A DNA stretch of 54,958 bases from an uncultured Pelagibacteraceae bacterium (GCA_902537555.1 CACBBR010000007.1:1-54958), one strand, 5' to 3'. Numbered from the stretch's first letter, positions 7,517 through 17,265 are shown. Notes: generated by a model not told the origin, from the sequence alone. Program-made: numbers and translations.

Positions 7517-7770
7517 TTTTTAATATAATTTAGAATTAGTTCTTTTCTTAATTTATAATTTTTTTTTAACTTATATTCTTCTTTCATTGCATTACTTTTA
7601 TTATAATATTTCCTAAAATAAATAAGTTTCCATTTTTTTCCTCTAGTAAATTTTGCACCTTTTGAGTTGTTGTGAAGATTAATTCTTCTACTAAGATTAC
7701 TAGTATATCCTACATATGATATGTATTTATTTACTTTTTTAGATAATATTAGATATACATAATATACCAT
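7513..7770 (-). CDS. GIY-YIG nuclease domain protein (small, YhbQ/UvrC-N type)
   Basis: This 85-residue protein consists of one GIY-YIG domain. YYVYLILS at residues 3-10 is the first half-motif, SYVGYTSNLSRRINLHN at 18-34 holds the second half-motif and the catalytic Arg, and EEYKLKKNYKLRKELI supplies the Glu metal ligand region. Single-domain proteins of this type are common and poorly characterised. It is the first gene of a leftward glycan operon, with its stop overlapping the glycosyltransferase ATG by 4 nt. A sugar-related role is unlikely by fold; it may belong to the mobile part of the island. Confidence 0.88.
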   Translation of the reverse strand: MVYYVYLILSKKVNKYISYVGYTSNLSRRINLHNNSKGAKFTRGKKWKLIYFRKYYNKSNAMKEEYKLKKNYKLRKELILNYIKK

Positions 7771-7817
7771 TATGATTTATATATATTTTATAAATAAATA
7801 TAAAACTAGAAATATAG
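7771..7817. promoter_or_regulatory. Divergent AT-rich intergenic region inside the island
   Basis: These 47 bp separate the divergent GIY-YIG operon and the plus-strand glycosyltransferase-like gene. They are almost purely A/T, with TATA-like stretches in both directions. They must contain the promoters of both units unless transcription enters from outside. No specific hexamer pair stands out. Confidence 0.35.
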
Positions 7818-8780
7818 ATGTTTCCGAGGAAATACAAAAAAATTAGCAAATTTAAAAGATTTTTACTCAAATTATTAAAAGTTTATGCAATAGATAAAGA
7901 AACTTTAAACTTTGTTAATCCCGATTATAAAAATGAAAAAGGTAATTATTTTATTTTAAATGATAAAACGATATTTTTATCTAACGGATATCTAAAGTTA
8001 AATCGTAAAATTACCAAAATTGATATTTTTTTTCGATATGCACCTAATAATCAACTCTGGAATTCGACAGACAGCTGGAAAAGAATTGTTCCAAATATTA
8101 ATAAAGAAGAACTTATATTAACTTGTTTAAGGAGTTTAATAGCTAGCATTAATAAATTTCATGAAAATAATAAATTAGATATAACATTGAACTTTATTTC
8201 AGATATATCAAACAAAGCATTTGATGAAAAGTTATTAAATAATTTAAATAGCAGCAAAATTAGCACAAATTTTTTTAGTTCTAAAATCAAAGGTAACAGA
8301 GGTACATATCTTGAATGCTGTGATTTGGCTGAAAAATCTAAAGATTTAATATTCTTTATTGAAGATGATTATTTGTTTGAACCTGATTGTTTTGAAGAAA
8401 TGATTTTTACATACTCACGTTTATCAACTTTATTAAAAGATGATGTAATACTTTGTCCTAGCGATTATCCATTTTATTACGATTCTAGTTATAACACCTC
8501 AATATATATTGGTAAAAAATATAGGTGGAGAGTTGTCAAGGAGTCTTTGCTTACATTTATGATGTCAAAAAAGATTTTTGAAATTAATAAGAATAAGATA
8601 AGAATGGTAGGTGAAAAAGAGAATGATCCATTTGAAAAACCTCTTCATGATATCTATAAAAGTACACCTTGTTTAGCTCCTGTTGGATCATTATCCTATC
8701 ATATTAACAGACATATTCCTGCTATAATGGAAAATTGGAGCGATGTTTGGAAAGATTGCTATAATAAAATAGTTAAATAA
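7818..8780 (+). CDS. Glycosyltransferase-like protein with acidic DxD-type motif
   Basis: This 320-residue island protein has features of GT-A folds. LILTCLRSLIASINKF near 95-110 suits the first nucleotide-binding helix. GNRGTYLECCDLAE near 156-169 precedes DLIFFIEDDYLFEPDCFEEM near 173-192, which contains the E-D-D acidic metal-binding strand. A C-terminal GSLSYHINRHIPAI may hold the late His. No signal or membrane helix is seen. It is transcribed away from the GIY-YIG operon and ends 1 bp from the convergent hppA stop. The exact family is uncertain; transfer of a sugar to a surface polymer is the best guess. Confidence 0.65.
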   Translation: MFPRKYKKISKFKRFLLKLLKVYAIDKETLNFVNPDYKNEKGNYFILNDKTIFLSNGYLKLNRKITKIDIFFRYAPNNQLWNSTDSWKRIVPNINKEELILTCLRSLIASINKFHENNKLDITLNFISDISNKAFDEKLLNNLNSSKISTNFFSSKIKGNRGTYLECCDLAEKSKDLIFFIEDDYLFEPDCFEEMIFTYSRLSTLLKDDVILCPSDYPFYYDSSYNTSIYIGKKYRWRVVKESLLTFMMSKKIFEINKNKIRMVGEKENDPFEKPLHDIYKSTPCLAPVGSLSYHINRHIPAIMENWSDVWKDCYNKIVK

Positions 8781-8781
8781 A

Positions 8782-10887
8782 TCAACCTGCGATTACTGCC
8801 AATAATAATAAAGCTACGATATTTGTTATTTTGATCATAGGATTAACTGCAGGTCCAGCTGTGTCTTTATAAGGATCACCAACGGTATCCCCTGTTACAG
8901 CGGCCTTATGAGCTTCAGAACCCTTTCCACCATAATTTCCATCCTCAATATATTTTTTTGCATTGTCCCATGCACCACCTCCTGCTGTCATAGACACGGC
9001 AACAAATAAACCTGTTATAATTACACCAAGAAGCATAGCGCCTACAGCCGATAATGCTGCAACTTGACCACCTATAAAATAAATAATTAAGTATAAAACT
9101 ATTGGTGATAAAACAGGCAATAATGATGGTATTATCATTTCTTTAATAGCAGCCTTAGTCAAGAGATCTACAAGCTTTCCATAATCAGGCTTTGCTTTAC
9201 GTTTCATGATACCAGGTATCTTTTTAAACTGACGTCTTACTTCAATAACTACAGCACCACCTGCTCTACCCACAGCTTGCATTCCCATAGATCCAAACAA
9301 ATAAGGTAACATTCCGCCTATTAATAGACCAACAACAACATAAGGATTTGATAAATCAAAAGTGACTATAATACCCTCTAGATTTGAACCTGCGACTTTA
9401 GAAAAATGTTTAATATCTTCAGTGTATGCAGCAAATAATACCAAGGCTCCCAATCCAGCAGATCCTATTGCATATCCTTTAGTTACTGCTTTAGTAGTAT
9501 TTCCAACAGCATCTAAAGCATCGGTTGTTTTTCTTACATTTTTTGGAAGATTTGACATTTCTGCAATTCCTCCTGCATTATCAGTGACAGGTCCATACGC
9601 GTCTAAGGCAACAACCATACCAGCTAATGCGAGCATAGTTGTTACAGCAATAGCAATACCATACAGGCCTGCAATGTGATTCGTTAATAATATTCCTCCT
9701 ACAATAATCAATGCAGGAATTGCTGTTGCTTCCATAGAAACAGCTAGTCCTTGAATCACATTTGTTCCATGGCCTGTTGTTGATGATTGTGCAACACTTT
9801 TTACTGGTCTATAATCAGTACCTGTATAGTATTCAGTAATCCATATTATTAATCCTGTAATAACGAGACCTATTATTCCACAAAAATACAAGCTTAATCC
9901 AGTAAATGATTTTTCGTTTACAATATATTCAGTAGTAAAACCAATAACATATTTAGTAATAGGATACAAGATAACAAGAGAACTTATAGCTGTTATCACA
10001 AATCCTTTATACATTGCCTTCATTATATTTTTATCACTTCCGAGTGTTACAAAAAAAGTTCCTAAAATAGATGTAAGTATACACGCTCCACCAATTGCCA
10101 ACGGATAAATCATCATACTAAAGTCACCTATAAAAAATATTGACGACAGAACCATTGTAGCAACAATTGTTACTGCATATGTTTCAAATAAATCTGCTGC
10201 CATACCTGCACAATCTCCAACATTATCACCCACATTATCGGCGATTACGGCTGGGTTTCTAGGATCATCTTCAGGTATACCTGCTTCTACTTTTCCAACT
10301 AAATCGGCACCAACATCTGCACCTTTTGTAAAAATACCTCCACCTAATCTCGCAAATATAGATATTAGAGAAGCACCAAAACCAAGCGCAACTAAAGCAT
10401 TAACTATTTCTCTTTCATCTATACCAATCTTTACAAGAAAATAATAATAAACTGCAATTGACAACAAAGCTAATCCAGCAACCAACATGCCAGTTACAGC
10501 TCCTGATTTAAAAGCAATTGACAAACCGTTTGCAAGGCTTTTTCTTGAAGCTTCAGCAGTTCTTACATTAGCTTGGACAGAAACAAGCATGCCAACATAG
10601 CCGGCTATTCCAGATAACGCAGCTCCAATTAAATAGCCTAGACCTACTAATGGACTAAATGCAACTGAAATTATAATCAAAACAACAACCCCAACTATTC
10701 CAATAGTTTTATATTGTCTGTTTAAATATGCTCTAGCACCTACTTGAATAGCTGATGCTATTTCAACCATTTTAGCATTTCCAGAACTTGAGTTTAAAAT
10801 ATTTCGACCTGTAAAAAAACCATAAATGATTGATATAATTCCAGCTGCTATAATGTATAATAGTATTGTTTCTGTAGTTGAGTTCAT
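8782..10887 (-). CDS. hppA: Membrane-bound proton-translocating pyrophosphatase, K+-independent type
   Basis: This 701-residue, roughly 16-helix membrane enzyme couples pyrophosphate hydrolysis to ion pumping across the inner membrane. The substrate and Mg-binding region is complete: [20 protein letters not shown] at 182-201 and [19 protein letters not shown] at 217-235. [10 protein letters not shown] at 462-471 has Lys466 and Thr469, where K+-dependent enzymes have Ala and Gly/Ala. This marks the K+-independent H+-PPase subclass (family knowledge). The gene follows thiL after 71 bp with a ribosome-binding site AAAGGA and a plausible promoter, so it may be transcribed both separately and with the riboflavin genes. 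Confidence 0.97.
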   Translation of the reverse strand: MNSTTETILLYIIAAGIISIIYGFFTGRNILNSSSGNAKMVEIASAIQVGARAYLNRQYKTIGIVGVVVLIIISVAFSPLVGLGYLIGAALSGIAGYVGMLVSVQANVRTAEASRKSLANGLSIAFKSGAVTGMLVAGLALLSIAVYYYFLVKIGIDEREIVNALVALGFGASLISIFARLGGGIFTKGADVGADLVGKVEAGIPEDDPRNPAVIADNVGDNVGDCAGMAADLFETYAVTIVATMVLSSIFFIGDFSMMIYPLAIGGACILTSILGTFFVTLGSDKNIMKAMYKGFVITAISSLVILYPITKYVIGFTTEYIVNEKSFTGLSLYFCGIIGLVITGLIIWITEYYTGTDYRPVKSVAQSSTTGHGTNVIQGLAVSMEATAIPALIIVGGILLTNHIAGLYGIAIAVTTMLALAGMVVALDAYGPVTDNAGGIAEMSNLPKNVRKTTDALDAVGNTTKAVTKGYAIGSAGLGALVLFAAYTEDIKHFSKVAGSNLEGIIVTFDLSNPYVVVGLLIGGMLPYLFGSMGMQAVGRAGGAVVIEVRRQFKKIPGIMKRKAKPDYGKLVDLLTKAAIKEMIIPSLLPVLSPIVLYLIIYFIGGQVAALSAVGAMLLGVIITGLFVAVSMTAGGGAWDNAKKYIEDGNYGGKGSEAHKAAVTGDTVGDPYKDTAGPAVNPMIKITNIVALLLLAVIAG

Positions 10888-10921
10888 TGAATCCTTTATT
10901 AAATATATTTATGGGATCAAT

Positions 10922-10949
10922 GTAATACAAAAAATAATATAAAACGCAA
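10922..10949 (-). promoter_or_regulatory. Candidate sigma70-type promoter of hppA
   Basis: In the 71-bp gap between thiL and hppA the minus strand shows TTGCGT (10949-10944) and TATTAC (10927-10922), separated by 16 bp. This places a start about 30 nt upstream of the hppA ATG. The spacing is slightly short and the -10 imperfect. Confidence 0.4.
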
Positions 10950-10958
10950 TGTTTAACT

Positions 10959-11924
10959 TTATGAGAAATTATGAGAATATCCCTCATTATATCTATATTT
11001 TAAAAGCTTTTTATTATAGATAATTTGATTACTTTTGATTTCATTGGTTAAATTTCCTATTAAAGTTACCTTTTGATTCATTTGTTTAAACAAAGATTTG
11101 ATATATGTTCTATTGAATTTTGATGCAGTAAATAGAATTTGATAATCATCACCTTTAGAAATGAAATTTATTTTTTGTTTTTTTGAATTAACTAGATAAG
11201 TATTAAGTTTTGATGAAATGGGTATTTTTTTAAGATCTAATCTAAAATATAATTTACTTGTACTAATTAATTTATTTAAATCACCTAATAAACCATCTGA
11301 TATATCGATTGATGAATTGGCAAATTTTATTAGTTTTGAGCTAATTTTTGTAGGTAGATCTGGCATATAATATTTTTGAATAAAATATTTTCTTTGTTTA
11401 GCGTTTCTTAAAAATAACTTTTTTTTCAGTAGTAATAAACCTAAATAACTGTCACCGAGGTTTCCAGTCACATAAATATCATCGTTATTTTCACTTTTAT
11501 TTCTCTGGACTATTTTTTTTGAATATCCCAAACTAATAATTGAGAATATTGTCTTATTAGATTTTGTAGTATCACCACCTGATAGTTTGAATTTATATTT
11601 TTTTTGTTCTTGTTTTAAACTATTGTAAACAAGGTCTAAATTTTTTTTTGAAAAAGATATATTATTTCCACTAGCACAAATAAAAATGAACTTAGGTTTT
11701 ACGCCCTTACAATACAAATCTGATATTGAGGATCTTATTATTTTCTTAATTACCAAGTCAGGATTTTTAAAATTAAGAAAATGAATACCTTCAACATAAG
11801 TATCAGAGGAGAGAACAACTTTATTTTTTTTATCAAAAAAAACATCATCATTTAAATTTAATGCTGATGGGTTATTATAAGTTAATTTTTTAAAATACTT
11901 CTGAATTAGAGTAAATTCATTCAT
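10959..11924 (-). CDS. thiL: Thiamine-monophosphate kinase
   Basis: This 321-residue ThiL phosphorylates thiamine monophosphate to the active cofactor thiamine diphosphate with ATP. Recognisable parts are the N-terminal NLNDDVFF and VLSSDTYVEGIHF (Mg and nucleotide binding Asp), SSISDLYCKGVKPKF, KLSGGDTTKSNK near 113-124, and SIDISDGLLGDL near 205-216. C-terminal SKGDDYQILFT completes the PurM-like fold. The start ATG 11924 overlaps the nusB stop by 8 nt. It sits at the end of the riboflavin operon, a common alphaproteobacterial arrangement (rib genes-nusB-thiL). Confidence 0.93.
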   Translation of the reverse strand: MNEFTLIQKYFKKLTYNNPSALNLNDDVFFDKKNKVVLSSDTYVEGIHFLNFKNPDLVIKKIIRSSISDLYCKGVKPKFIFICASGNNISFSKKNLDLVYNSLKQEQKKYKFKLSGGDTTKSNKTIFSIISLGYSKKIVQRNKSENNDDIYVTGNLGDSYLGLLLLKKKLFLRNAKQRKYFIQKYYMPDLPTKISSKLIKFANSSIDISDGLLGDLNKLISTSKLYFRLDLKKIPISSKLNTYLVNSKKQKINFISKGDDYQILFTASKFNRTYIKSLFKQMNQKVTLIGNLTNEIKSNQIIYNKKLLKYRYNEGYSHNFS

Positions 11925-12321
11925 TACTAATTCTAATCTTTTTTGAAATTTTATCTAATAATGCATTTAAGTATTTAGTTTGCGAGTCATCAATAAAAAA
12001 ATTTGATGCTTTTAAATATTCATTTATAATAATTTTGATTGATGTATTTGGTTTATATAAAAATTCAAAAATTGCACTTTTGATAATAATTTGAAAAACT
12101 TTATCCATATTTTTAATTTTCAGATCTTGATTTAAGTGGTTATCAATCTCTGCATTTATTAAGTCTTCTCTCTCAATAGTGCCATTTACTATATCTTTAA
12201 TAAATTTTTTAAACCTGTGTTTTGGGAAAATTATATTTTCTTCATTGTTATAAAGTTTTCCATAGAGTTTTTGTATAATTATCACCCTTGGATTTTTTTG
12301 TGGGGAAAATTCAATTTTCAT
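11917..12321 (-). CDS. nusB: Transcription antitermination factor NusB
   Basis: This 134-residue all-helical protein binds boxA RNA with NusE (S10) and supports rRNA antitermination. The N-terminus RVIIIQKLYGKLYN corresponds to the usual AR-x-x-A-x-Q-x-LY helix. The C-terminal LKASNFFIDDSQTKYLNALLDKI resembles the family's A-K-x-F-s-d-x-x-x-x-F-I-N-g-v-L-d. It is shorter and more divergent than typical NusB. Position directly between ribH (3-nt gap) and thiL (8-nt overlap) supports the assignment strongly. Confidence 0.88.
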   Translation of the reverse strand: MKIEFSPQKNPRVIIIQKLYGKLYNNEENIIFPKHRFKKFIKDIVNGTIEREDLINAEIDNHLNQDLKIKNMDKVFQIIIKSAIFEFLYKPNTSIKIIINEYLKASNFFIDDSQTKYLNALLDKISKKIRISNE

Positions 12322-12324
12322 AAT

Positions 12325-12711
12325 TTATTGAAAAAGAACAGATAATACTGCTTCTGCTGCCTCTGATCCTTTATTGCCACGTTTTAAAGCTTGTTTTTTA
12401 TTTAAGCATGTGATGACACCGTTTCCAACAGGTTTCTTAGAAGTAATCGATAAAGTCATTAATGCATCCGTAGTAGATTTAGATATAAAATCAAAATGAG
12501 GCGTTTTTCCCTTAATAACGCATCCTAAAGCAACAAATCCATTAAATTTTTTTATATTTTTTGCAATTGTAACTGGAATTTCAAATGCACCTGGAACTCT
12601 AATAACATTAATAATACATTTATTTTTTATTTTATCTTTGGCACTCTTTAGTAAAGAACTGGCAATATTTTCATAATAGCTTGCAACAACAATTAGAATT
12701 TTTTTTTTCAC
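12325..12711 (-). CDS. ribH: 6,7-dimethyl-8-ribityllumazine synthase
   Basis: This 128-residue lumazine synthase condenses 5-amino-6-ribitylaminouracil with 3,4-dihydroxybutanone 4-phosphate. RVPGAFEIPV near 38-47, ALGCVIKGKTPHFDFI near 61-76 (catalytic His in PHFDF) and RGNKGSEAAEAV near 110-121 are the family signatures. The protein is shorter than the usual 150 or so residues. It begins directly at the first beta strand (KKILIVVASYYENI), and the loop before GNKG is shortened. It overlaps the ribB stop by 4 nt. Compactness fits the overall streamlining rather than damage. Confidence 0.95.
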   Translation of the reverse strand: MKKKILIVVASYYENIASSLLKSAKDKIKNKCIINVIRVPGAFEIPVTIAKNIKKFNGFVALGCVIKGKTPHFDFISKSTTDALMTLSITSKKPVGNGVITCLNKKQALKRGNKGSEAAEAVLSVLFQ

Positions 12712-13823
12712 TTTATAATTTCCTGTTTCTTGATTTTAATTCCATACCCGTCTAATCCTATCACTTTTTTTTTTGATCTAGTAACAAGTATCATATTTTT
12801 TATATTTAAAGATTTAATAATTTGGGCTCCAATGCCATAGTTTCTAATCAATTTATCATGACCTTTTTTATAGAAATTTTTACTGTTATACTGTTTAAGT
12901 GTTTGTGTGACTGATTTTAAGTTAGGGTCTCTAATAAATACAAGAACACAATTGTTATATTTTTTGAAATAAGTAATTGTTTTATCAAATGAATTTGGCA
13001 GTTTCTGGTTAATAAGATAATTTTGAACTACATTAGACGATATTACTCTTAATCGAGGTACTACTCCTTTTTTTAAAGTGCCTTTAATTAATGCAAAGTT
13101 TTCAGACCCATCAAGAATATTTTCAAATACTTTAATTTTAAATTTTTGTTTTTGAACAGTGATTGAAGAAGTTTTTTTTAATTTTATTAATTTCTCTCTC
13201 TTTAATCTATAGGCTATTAGATCCTCAATCTTTCCTATTTTAAGTTTATGTTTTTTTGCAAAATTAAATAATGTTTTGCCTGAAGCCATTTTTCCATCCT
13301 CTGCCATGATTTCACAAATAACGGCGGAATTATTTTTTTTGGCAAGTTTTGATATATCAACTGAAGCCTCTGTATGTCCTGCTCGTACAAGAACACCCCC
13401 ATCTCTTGCTATAACTGGAAATATATGTCCAGGTGATACTATATCATTTTTTTTTGCATTTTTATTTGATGCAGCTTTAATTGTTTTTGCACGATCATAA
13501 GCTGATATGCCTGTTGTAACGCCTTTTTTTGCCTCTATAGAATATGTGAAAGCAGTTTTGCTTCTTGATTGGTTAATTGGTGAAGCTAAAGTTAGCCCAA
13601 TTTTTTTTGCTTGCTGATTATCCATAGCTAAACAGATCAACCCTCTAGCATGTTTTGCCATAAAATTTATGTGTCTAGGACTGACCGCAGATGTAGATAT
13701 TACTAAATCACCTTCATTTTCCATTTCTTCGTGTTTGCTTTCATCATCTACAAGAATATACATTCCATTTTTTTTTACTGTCTTAATAATACTTTCTATT
13801 GAACTAAAATTACTTTTTTTCAT
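12708..13823 (-). CDS. ribB: 3,4-dihydroxy-2-butanone 4-phosphate synthase with degenerate GTP cyclohydrolase II-like domain (RibBX-type)
   Basis: This 371-residue two-domain protein has an N-terminal RibB domain (about 1-210) that is intact. It has the acidic loop VDDESKHEEMENEGDL, SPGHIFPVIARDGGVLVRAGHTEA and VICEIMAEDG, so it should make the four-carbon unit of riboflavin from ribulose 5-phosphate. The C-terminal half (about 215-371) aligns in position with RibA, but the zinc-binding Cys triad region is replaced by PRLRVISSNVVQNYL with no Cys. GTP cyclohydrolase II activity is therefore unlikely. It overlaps ribE by 14 nt and ribH by 4 nt. A separate RibA should exist elsewhere in the genome. 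Confidence 0.92.
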   Translation of the reverse strand: MKKSNFSSIESIIKTVKKNGMYILVDDESKHEEMENEGDLVISTSAVSPRHINFMAKHARGLICLAMDNQQAKKIGLTLASPINQSRSKTAFTYSIEAKKGVTTGISAYDRAKTIKAASNKNAKKNDIVSPGHIFPVIARDGGVLVRAGHTEASVDISKLAKKNNSAVICEIMAEDGKMASGKTLFNFAKKHKLKIGKIEDLIAYRLKREKLIKLKKTSSITVQKQKFKIKVFENILDGSENFALIKGTLKKGVVPRLRVISSNVVQNYLINQKLPNSFDKTITYFKKYNNCVLVFIRDPNLKSVTQTLKQYNSKNFYKKGHDKLIRNYGIGAQIIKSLNIKNMILVTRSKKKVIGLDGYGIKIKKQEIIK

Positions 13824-14403
13824 TTACAAACTTTTTTACATATTTAGACATAATATCTATTTCGACGTTTACTAAATCATTTTTTTTTAAATTAATTAAA
13901 TTTGTCAATTTTAATGTGTGAGGTATAACCCATATTTCAAAAGAATTTTTTTTAATTTTTGAAATGGTAAGTGATACTCCATTAATTAGTATAGATGCTT
14001 TTTCAACTAATTGTTTTTTAAATAAATTACTTATTCTAAACTCTAATATGTATGACTTATCAACTTTTTTTTTACTTTTTAAAGAACAGATTGTATCTAC
14101 ATGGCCCTGGCAGATATGACCTGAAATATTATCACCGAATTTTAATGGTTTTTCTAAATTAATTTCATCACCAATTTTAATATTTTTATATTTTGATTTA
14201 GCCAATGTTTCGTTAGATAAATAAAATTCTAAAATCTTATTTTTATATGAGATCAAGGTAAGACAAACACCATCACAAGAAATTGAAATGCCTAAATTTT
14301 TGTTTGACACTTTCAAAGAAGACCTAATGAATAAATTAATTCCCTTAGCCCTTTTTTTTATACTGCTTATTTTCCCTTTATTAAATATAATTCCATTAAA
14401 CAT
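13810..14403 (-). CDS. ribE: Riboflavin synthase, alpha chain
   Basis: This 197-residue protein carries the two-barrel repeat typical of riboflavin synthase, which dismutates two lumazine molecules into riboflavin. It begins MFNGII as most members do. The first repeat contains SISCDGVCLTL and the second ASILINGVSLTI. SGHICQGHVDT near residues 94-104 supplies the conserved GHxxxGHVD ligand-binding motif. It follows ribD after 1 nt and overlaps ribB by 14 nt. No FMN riboswitch-like region precedes it, as there is no intergenic space. Confidence 0.95.
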   Translation of the reverse strand: MFNGIIFNKGKISSIKKRAKGINLFIRSSLKVSNKNLGISISCDGVCLTLISYKNKILEFYLSNETLAKSKYKNIKIGDEINLEKPLKFGDNISGHICQGHVDTICSLKSKKKVDKSYILEFRISNLFKKQLVEKASILINGVSLTISKIKKNSFEIWVIPHTLKLTNLINLKKNDLVNVEIDIMSKYVKKFVNEKK

Positions 14404-14404
14404 T

Positions 14405-15502
14405 TTAATAATAACAAGTAAGTTTATCGTTGCCTAAATATGTATTAATTTTTTTTTTATTTTTGTAGTTTTTATTAATCATTTTAACAAATGATGATAT
14501 ATTAATTTTATCTCTATTTAAGATAATTTTGTCGCTTTTAAATAAATAGAATTCGTTCAATAAATTTTCCTTAAGAAAATTAATCATTAAATCTTTTCCG
14601 GACTCTATTAATAGTTTATGTAGTCCCAGATCATAAATTTTTTGGGTAATTTCTTTAAGGTTTAAATCTGAGTTATTTTCAGCTTTTTGAAAAATAAGTT
14701 TAACTCCTTTATTTTTTAACAATTTAATTTTTGAGATATTTTTAGAACTGTGAAATATAATCAATTTATTCTTTTTTGAATTTTTAATCACAAAAGAATT
14801 TACTTTAATTTTTAAATTTTTATCAATTACAATTGCTCTTGGTGAATATTTTTCTAATCCACTTAGTCTACAATTAAGTTTAGGATTATCTGTATTGACA
14901 GTTTTATATGATGTCAATATTGCTTGATTTTGAAATCTTAAAAGATGCGATACCTTTCTAGAATGCTCGTTTGTTATTGGAAAATTGTTTCTTAAAATAT
15001 TTAAATTTGATGAACACGCAATTTTTCCTATTATGTAGGGAGCCTTCTTCGATCTAATATAATTATATTCTTTATACAAGTTATAAACTTTATTTTTCTG
15101 AAGGCCTGACTTTGTAATTATATTTTTTGATTTTAAAATTTTTTTTGTTTTGTTATAAGTTCGAAAATCTTTATCTTCTATTGAGTAATAAACTTTTTTA
15201 ACTTTGTTTTTTATTATTGTATTCGTACATGGAGGTGTTATACCGTGATGAGAACATGGTTCAAGTGTTGAGTATAATGTTGTTCCTTTATTATATCTAT
15301 TTTTACCTAAAGCAATATTTTCTGCGTGTGGTCTACCTCCATAACTAGTAGTTGCAAATGACAATATCTTATTTTTTTTTACTATAACACAACCAACAGA
15401 TGGATTTGTTCCTGTCAAATATTTATTATTCTCCGCTAAATTAATAGCAAAATTCATAATTTTTTTATCTAAGGATTTATAATTATCTTTTTTTAAAGAC
15501 AT
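14405..15502 (-). CDS. ribD: Bifunctional diaminohydroxyphosphoribosylaminopyrimidine deaminase / 5-amino-6-(5-phosphoribosylamino)uracil reductase
   Basis: This 365-residue protein catalyses the second and third steps of the riboflavin pathway. The N-terminal deaminase has [11 protein letters not shown] near 55-65 (His and Glu at the zinc site) and [18 protein letters not shown] near 80-97 (two zinc Cys). The C-terminal reductase (about 150-365) has [31 protein letters not shown] and [14 protein letters not shown]. The protein is AT-biased in composition, very Lys/Asn-rich, but all key residues are present. It overlaps nrdR by 20 nt. Confidence 0.95.
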   Translation of the reverse strand: MSLKKDNYKSLDKKIMNFAINLAENNKYLTGTNPSVGCVIVKKNKILSFATTSYGGRPHAENIALGKNRYNKGTTLYSTLEPCSHHGITPPCTNTIIKNKVKKVYYSIEDKDFRTYNKTKKILKSKNIITKSGLQKNKVYNLYKEYNYIRSKKAPYIIGKIACSSNLNILRNNFPITNEHSRKVSHLLRFQNQAILTSYKTVNTDNPKLNCRLSGLEKYSPRAIVIDKNLKIKVNSFVIKNSKKNKLIIFHSSKNISKIKLLKNKGVKLIFQKAENNSDLNLKEITQKIYDLGLHKLLIESGKDLMINFLKENLLNEFYLFKSDKIILNRDKINISSFVKMINKNYKNKKKINTYLGNDKLTCYY

Positions 15503-15941
15503 CTATTCTATCCACAAATTGAACAAAGTCTTTTTCTTCTCTGAAGTTTCTGTATACAGATGCAAAACGTACATAAGCAACTGGGTCAAGATCTTTTAAT
15601 CCTTCCATTACCATTGTCCCGATAGTATTAGATAGAATTTCATTTTGCCCCAATTCTTCTAATGATCTGCTAATTTTTGATATAAACTTTTCAGTAGTTT
15701 CCGTATCAATTGGTCTTTTTTTCAGAGCAACATAAATTGATTTTGACAGTTTTTCTCTATCAAAAGAAGATTTTCTACCATTTTTTTTAATTACTGTGAG
15801 TTCTCTAAATTGTACTCTTTCAAATGTAGTAAATCTTTGACCACAAACGCACAATCTTCTTCTTCTAATTGTTGTTCCATCCTCTGTTGGTCTGGAGTCG
15901 ACGACTGATGTGTCACCTTTTTTACAAATAGGACATATCAT
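15483..15941 (-). CDS. nrdR: Transcriptional repressor NrdR
   Basis: This 152-residue zinc-ribbon and ATP-cone protein represses ribonucleotide reductase genes in response to dATP/ATP. The N-terminal zinc ribbon [17 protein letters not shown] with [16 protein letters not shown] supplies the four Cys. The ATP-cone begins near residue 49 ([16 protein letters not shown]) and ends with [15 protein letters not shown], the family signature. Its place between glyA and ribD is the usual alphaproteobacterial order. It overlaps ribD by 20 nt and follows glyA by 9 nt. No NrdR box is evident nearby. Confidence 0.97.
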   Translation of the reverse strand: MICPICKKGDTSVVDSRPTEDGTTIRRRRLCVCGQRFTTFERVQFRELTVIKKNGRKSSFDREKLSKSIYVALKKRPIDTETTEKFISKISRSLEELGQNEILSNTIGTMVMEGLKDLDPVAYVRFASVYRNFREEKDFVQFVDRIDVFKKR

Positions 15942-15950
15942 AAGATTTAA

Positions 15951-17261
15951 TTAACCTAAGTGCTTGTATATTGGAAAATTTGAACAGAGGCTAACAACTT
16001 CTTTTCTGACTTCATCCTCAATTTTAGAGTTATCTTCTGGGTTTTCTGAAAGGCCCTGAATAGTTTTTGTAATTAAATCACCTACTTTTTGAAATTCTTT
16101 TAAGCCGAATCCTCTAGTTGTAGCAGCTTGAGAGCCTAGCCTAATTCCAGATGTTACCATAGGACTTTCGGTATCAAAAGGAATACCGTTTTTGTTACAT
16201 GTGATGTTTGCTCTCGATAAACTTTCAGCAGCTGTGTTTCCTTTTACATTAAAAGGTCTTAAATCGACTAACATTAAGTGTGTGTCAGTGCCTCCTGAAT
16301 AAATTTTAAAACCATTATTTTTTAATGTTTCAGCTAAAATTTTTGCATTTGCTAAAACAATTTTGATATATTCTTTAAATTCAGGTTTTAAAGCTTCTTT
16401 AAAGCCTACAGCTTTTGCAGCTATGATATGCATTAAAGGTCCTCCTTGATAACCTGGAAAAACAGCAGTGTTAAATTTTTTTGATAAATCTTCATGGTTA
16501 GTTAATATTATTCCACCTCTTGCACTTCTAAATACTTTGTGAGTAGTTGATGTAACTACATGAGCATAATCGCAAGGATTTGGGTATCCCTTACCTGCTA
16601 CCAAGCCTGAAAAATGTGCCATATCAACCATCAAATATGCTCCTACTTTATCTGCAATTTCCCTAAACCTTTTAAAATCAATTACTCTAGAATAAGCACT
16701 TCCACCAGCAATTATAAGTTTAGGTTTGTGTTCAAGCGCAAGTTTTTCAACATTATCATAATCAATAAGCTCAGATTTTTTATCGACATCATATCCGATT
16801 GCATTAAACCATTTACCAGACATTGAAATTTTTAAACCATGTGTAATATGACCTCCTGAATTCAAACTCATACCCATGAAAGTATCGCCTGGTTTTAACA
16901 AAGCTAAAAATACTGCTCCATTAGCTTGAGCTCCTGAATGAGGTTGAGCATTAGCAAATTTGCAATTAAACAACTCTTTAAGTCTATCTATTGCAAGTTG
17001 CTCAGCTACATCAACATGTTCACAGCCATTATAGTATCTTTTACCTGGATAACCTTCAGCATATTTATTTGTTAGTACTGATCCTTGAGCTTCAAGTACT
17101 GCTTGGGATACTATATTTTCTGATGCAATCAGTTCAATATGATTTTGTTGTCTTATCAACTCATCATTTATAGCTTTATAAATTTCTGGATCACTATCTA
17201 ACAAACTTTTTTCAAAAAAGTCTTTGTATTCACTGTTTATATATTTTGTTTCACTTGACAT
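15951..17261 (-). CDS. glyA: Serine hydroxymethyltransferase
   Basis: This 436-residue PLP enzyme interconverts serine and glycine with tetrahydrofolate, feeding one-carbon units. The signatures include [33 protein letters not shown], and the PLP Lys region [17 protein letters not shown] near residues 230-246. [15 protein letters not shown] glycine loops follow ([12 protein letters not shown]). The start ATG at 17261 gives the short N-terminal extension usual for this group. It lies 4 nt after rpiB and 9 nt before nrdR. In the same genome region, soxBDAG would release methylene-THF and glycine from sarcosine, which this enzyme can combine into serine. Confidence 0.97.
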   Translation of the reverse strand: MSSETKYINSEYKDFFEKSLLDSDPEIYKAINDELIRQQNHIELIASENIVSQAVLEAQGSVLTNKYAEGYPGKRYYNGCEHVDVAEQLAIDRLKELFNCKFANAQPHSGAQANGAVFLALLKPGDTFMGMSLNSGGHITHGLKISMSGKWFNAIGYDVDKKSELIDYDNVEKLALEHKPKLIIAGGSAYSRVIDFKRFREIADKVGAYLMVDMAHFSGLVAGKGYPNPCDYAHVVTSTTHKVFRSARGGIILTNHEDLSKKFNTAVFPGYQGGPLMHIIAAKAVGFKEALKPEFKEYIKIVLANAKILAETLKNNGFKIYSGGTDTHLMLVDLRPFNVKGNTAAESLSRANITCNKNGIPFDTESPMVTSGIRLGSQAATTRGFGLKEFQKVGDLITKTIQGLSENPEDNSKIEDEVRKEVVSLCSNFPIYKHLG

Positions 17262-17265
17262 AAAT

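Noticed and set aside
9362..9679. Long open frame antisense to hppA (and similar frames opposite other genes)
   Set aside because: It lies wholly within a highly conserved gene and shows no domain or start signal; it is a shadow of codon bias.
14405..15502. FMN riboswitch in front of the riboflavin genes
   Set aside because: All rib genes overlap or abut their neighbours; no leader with an RFN-like element exists in the window.
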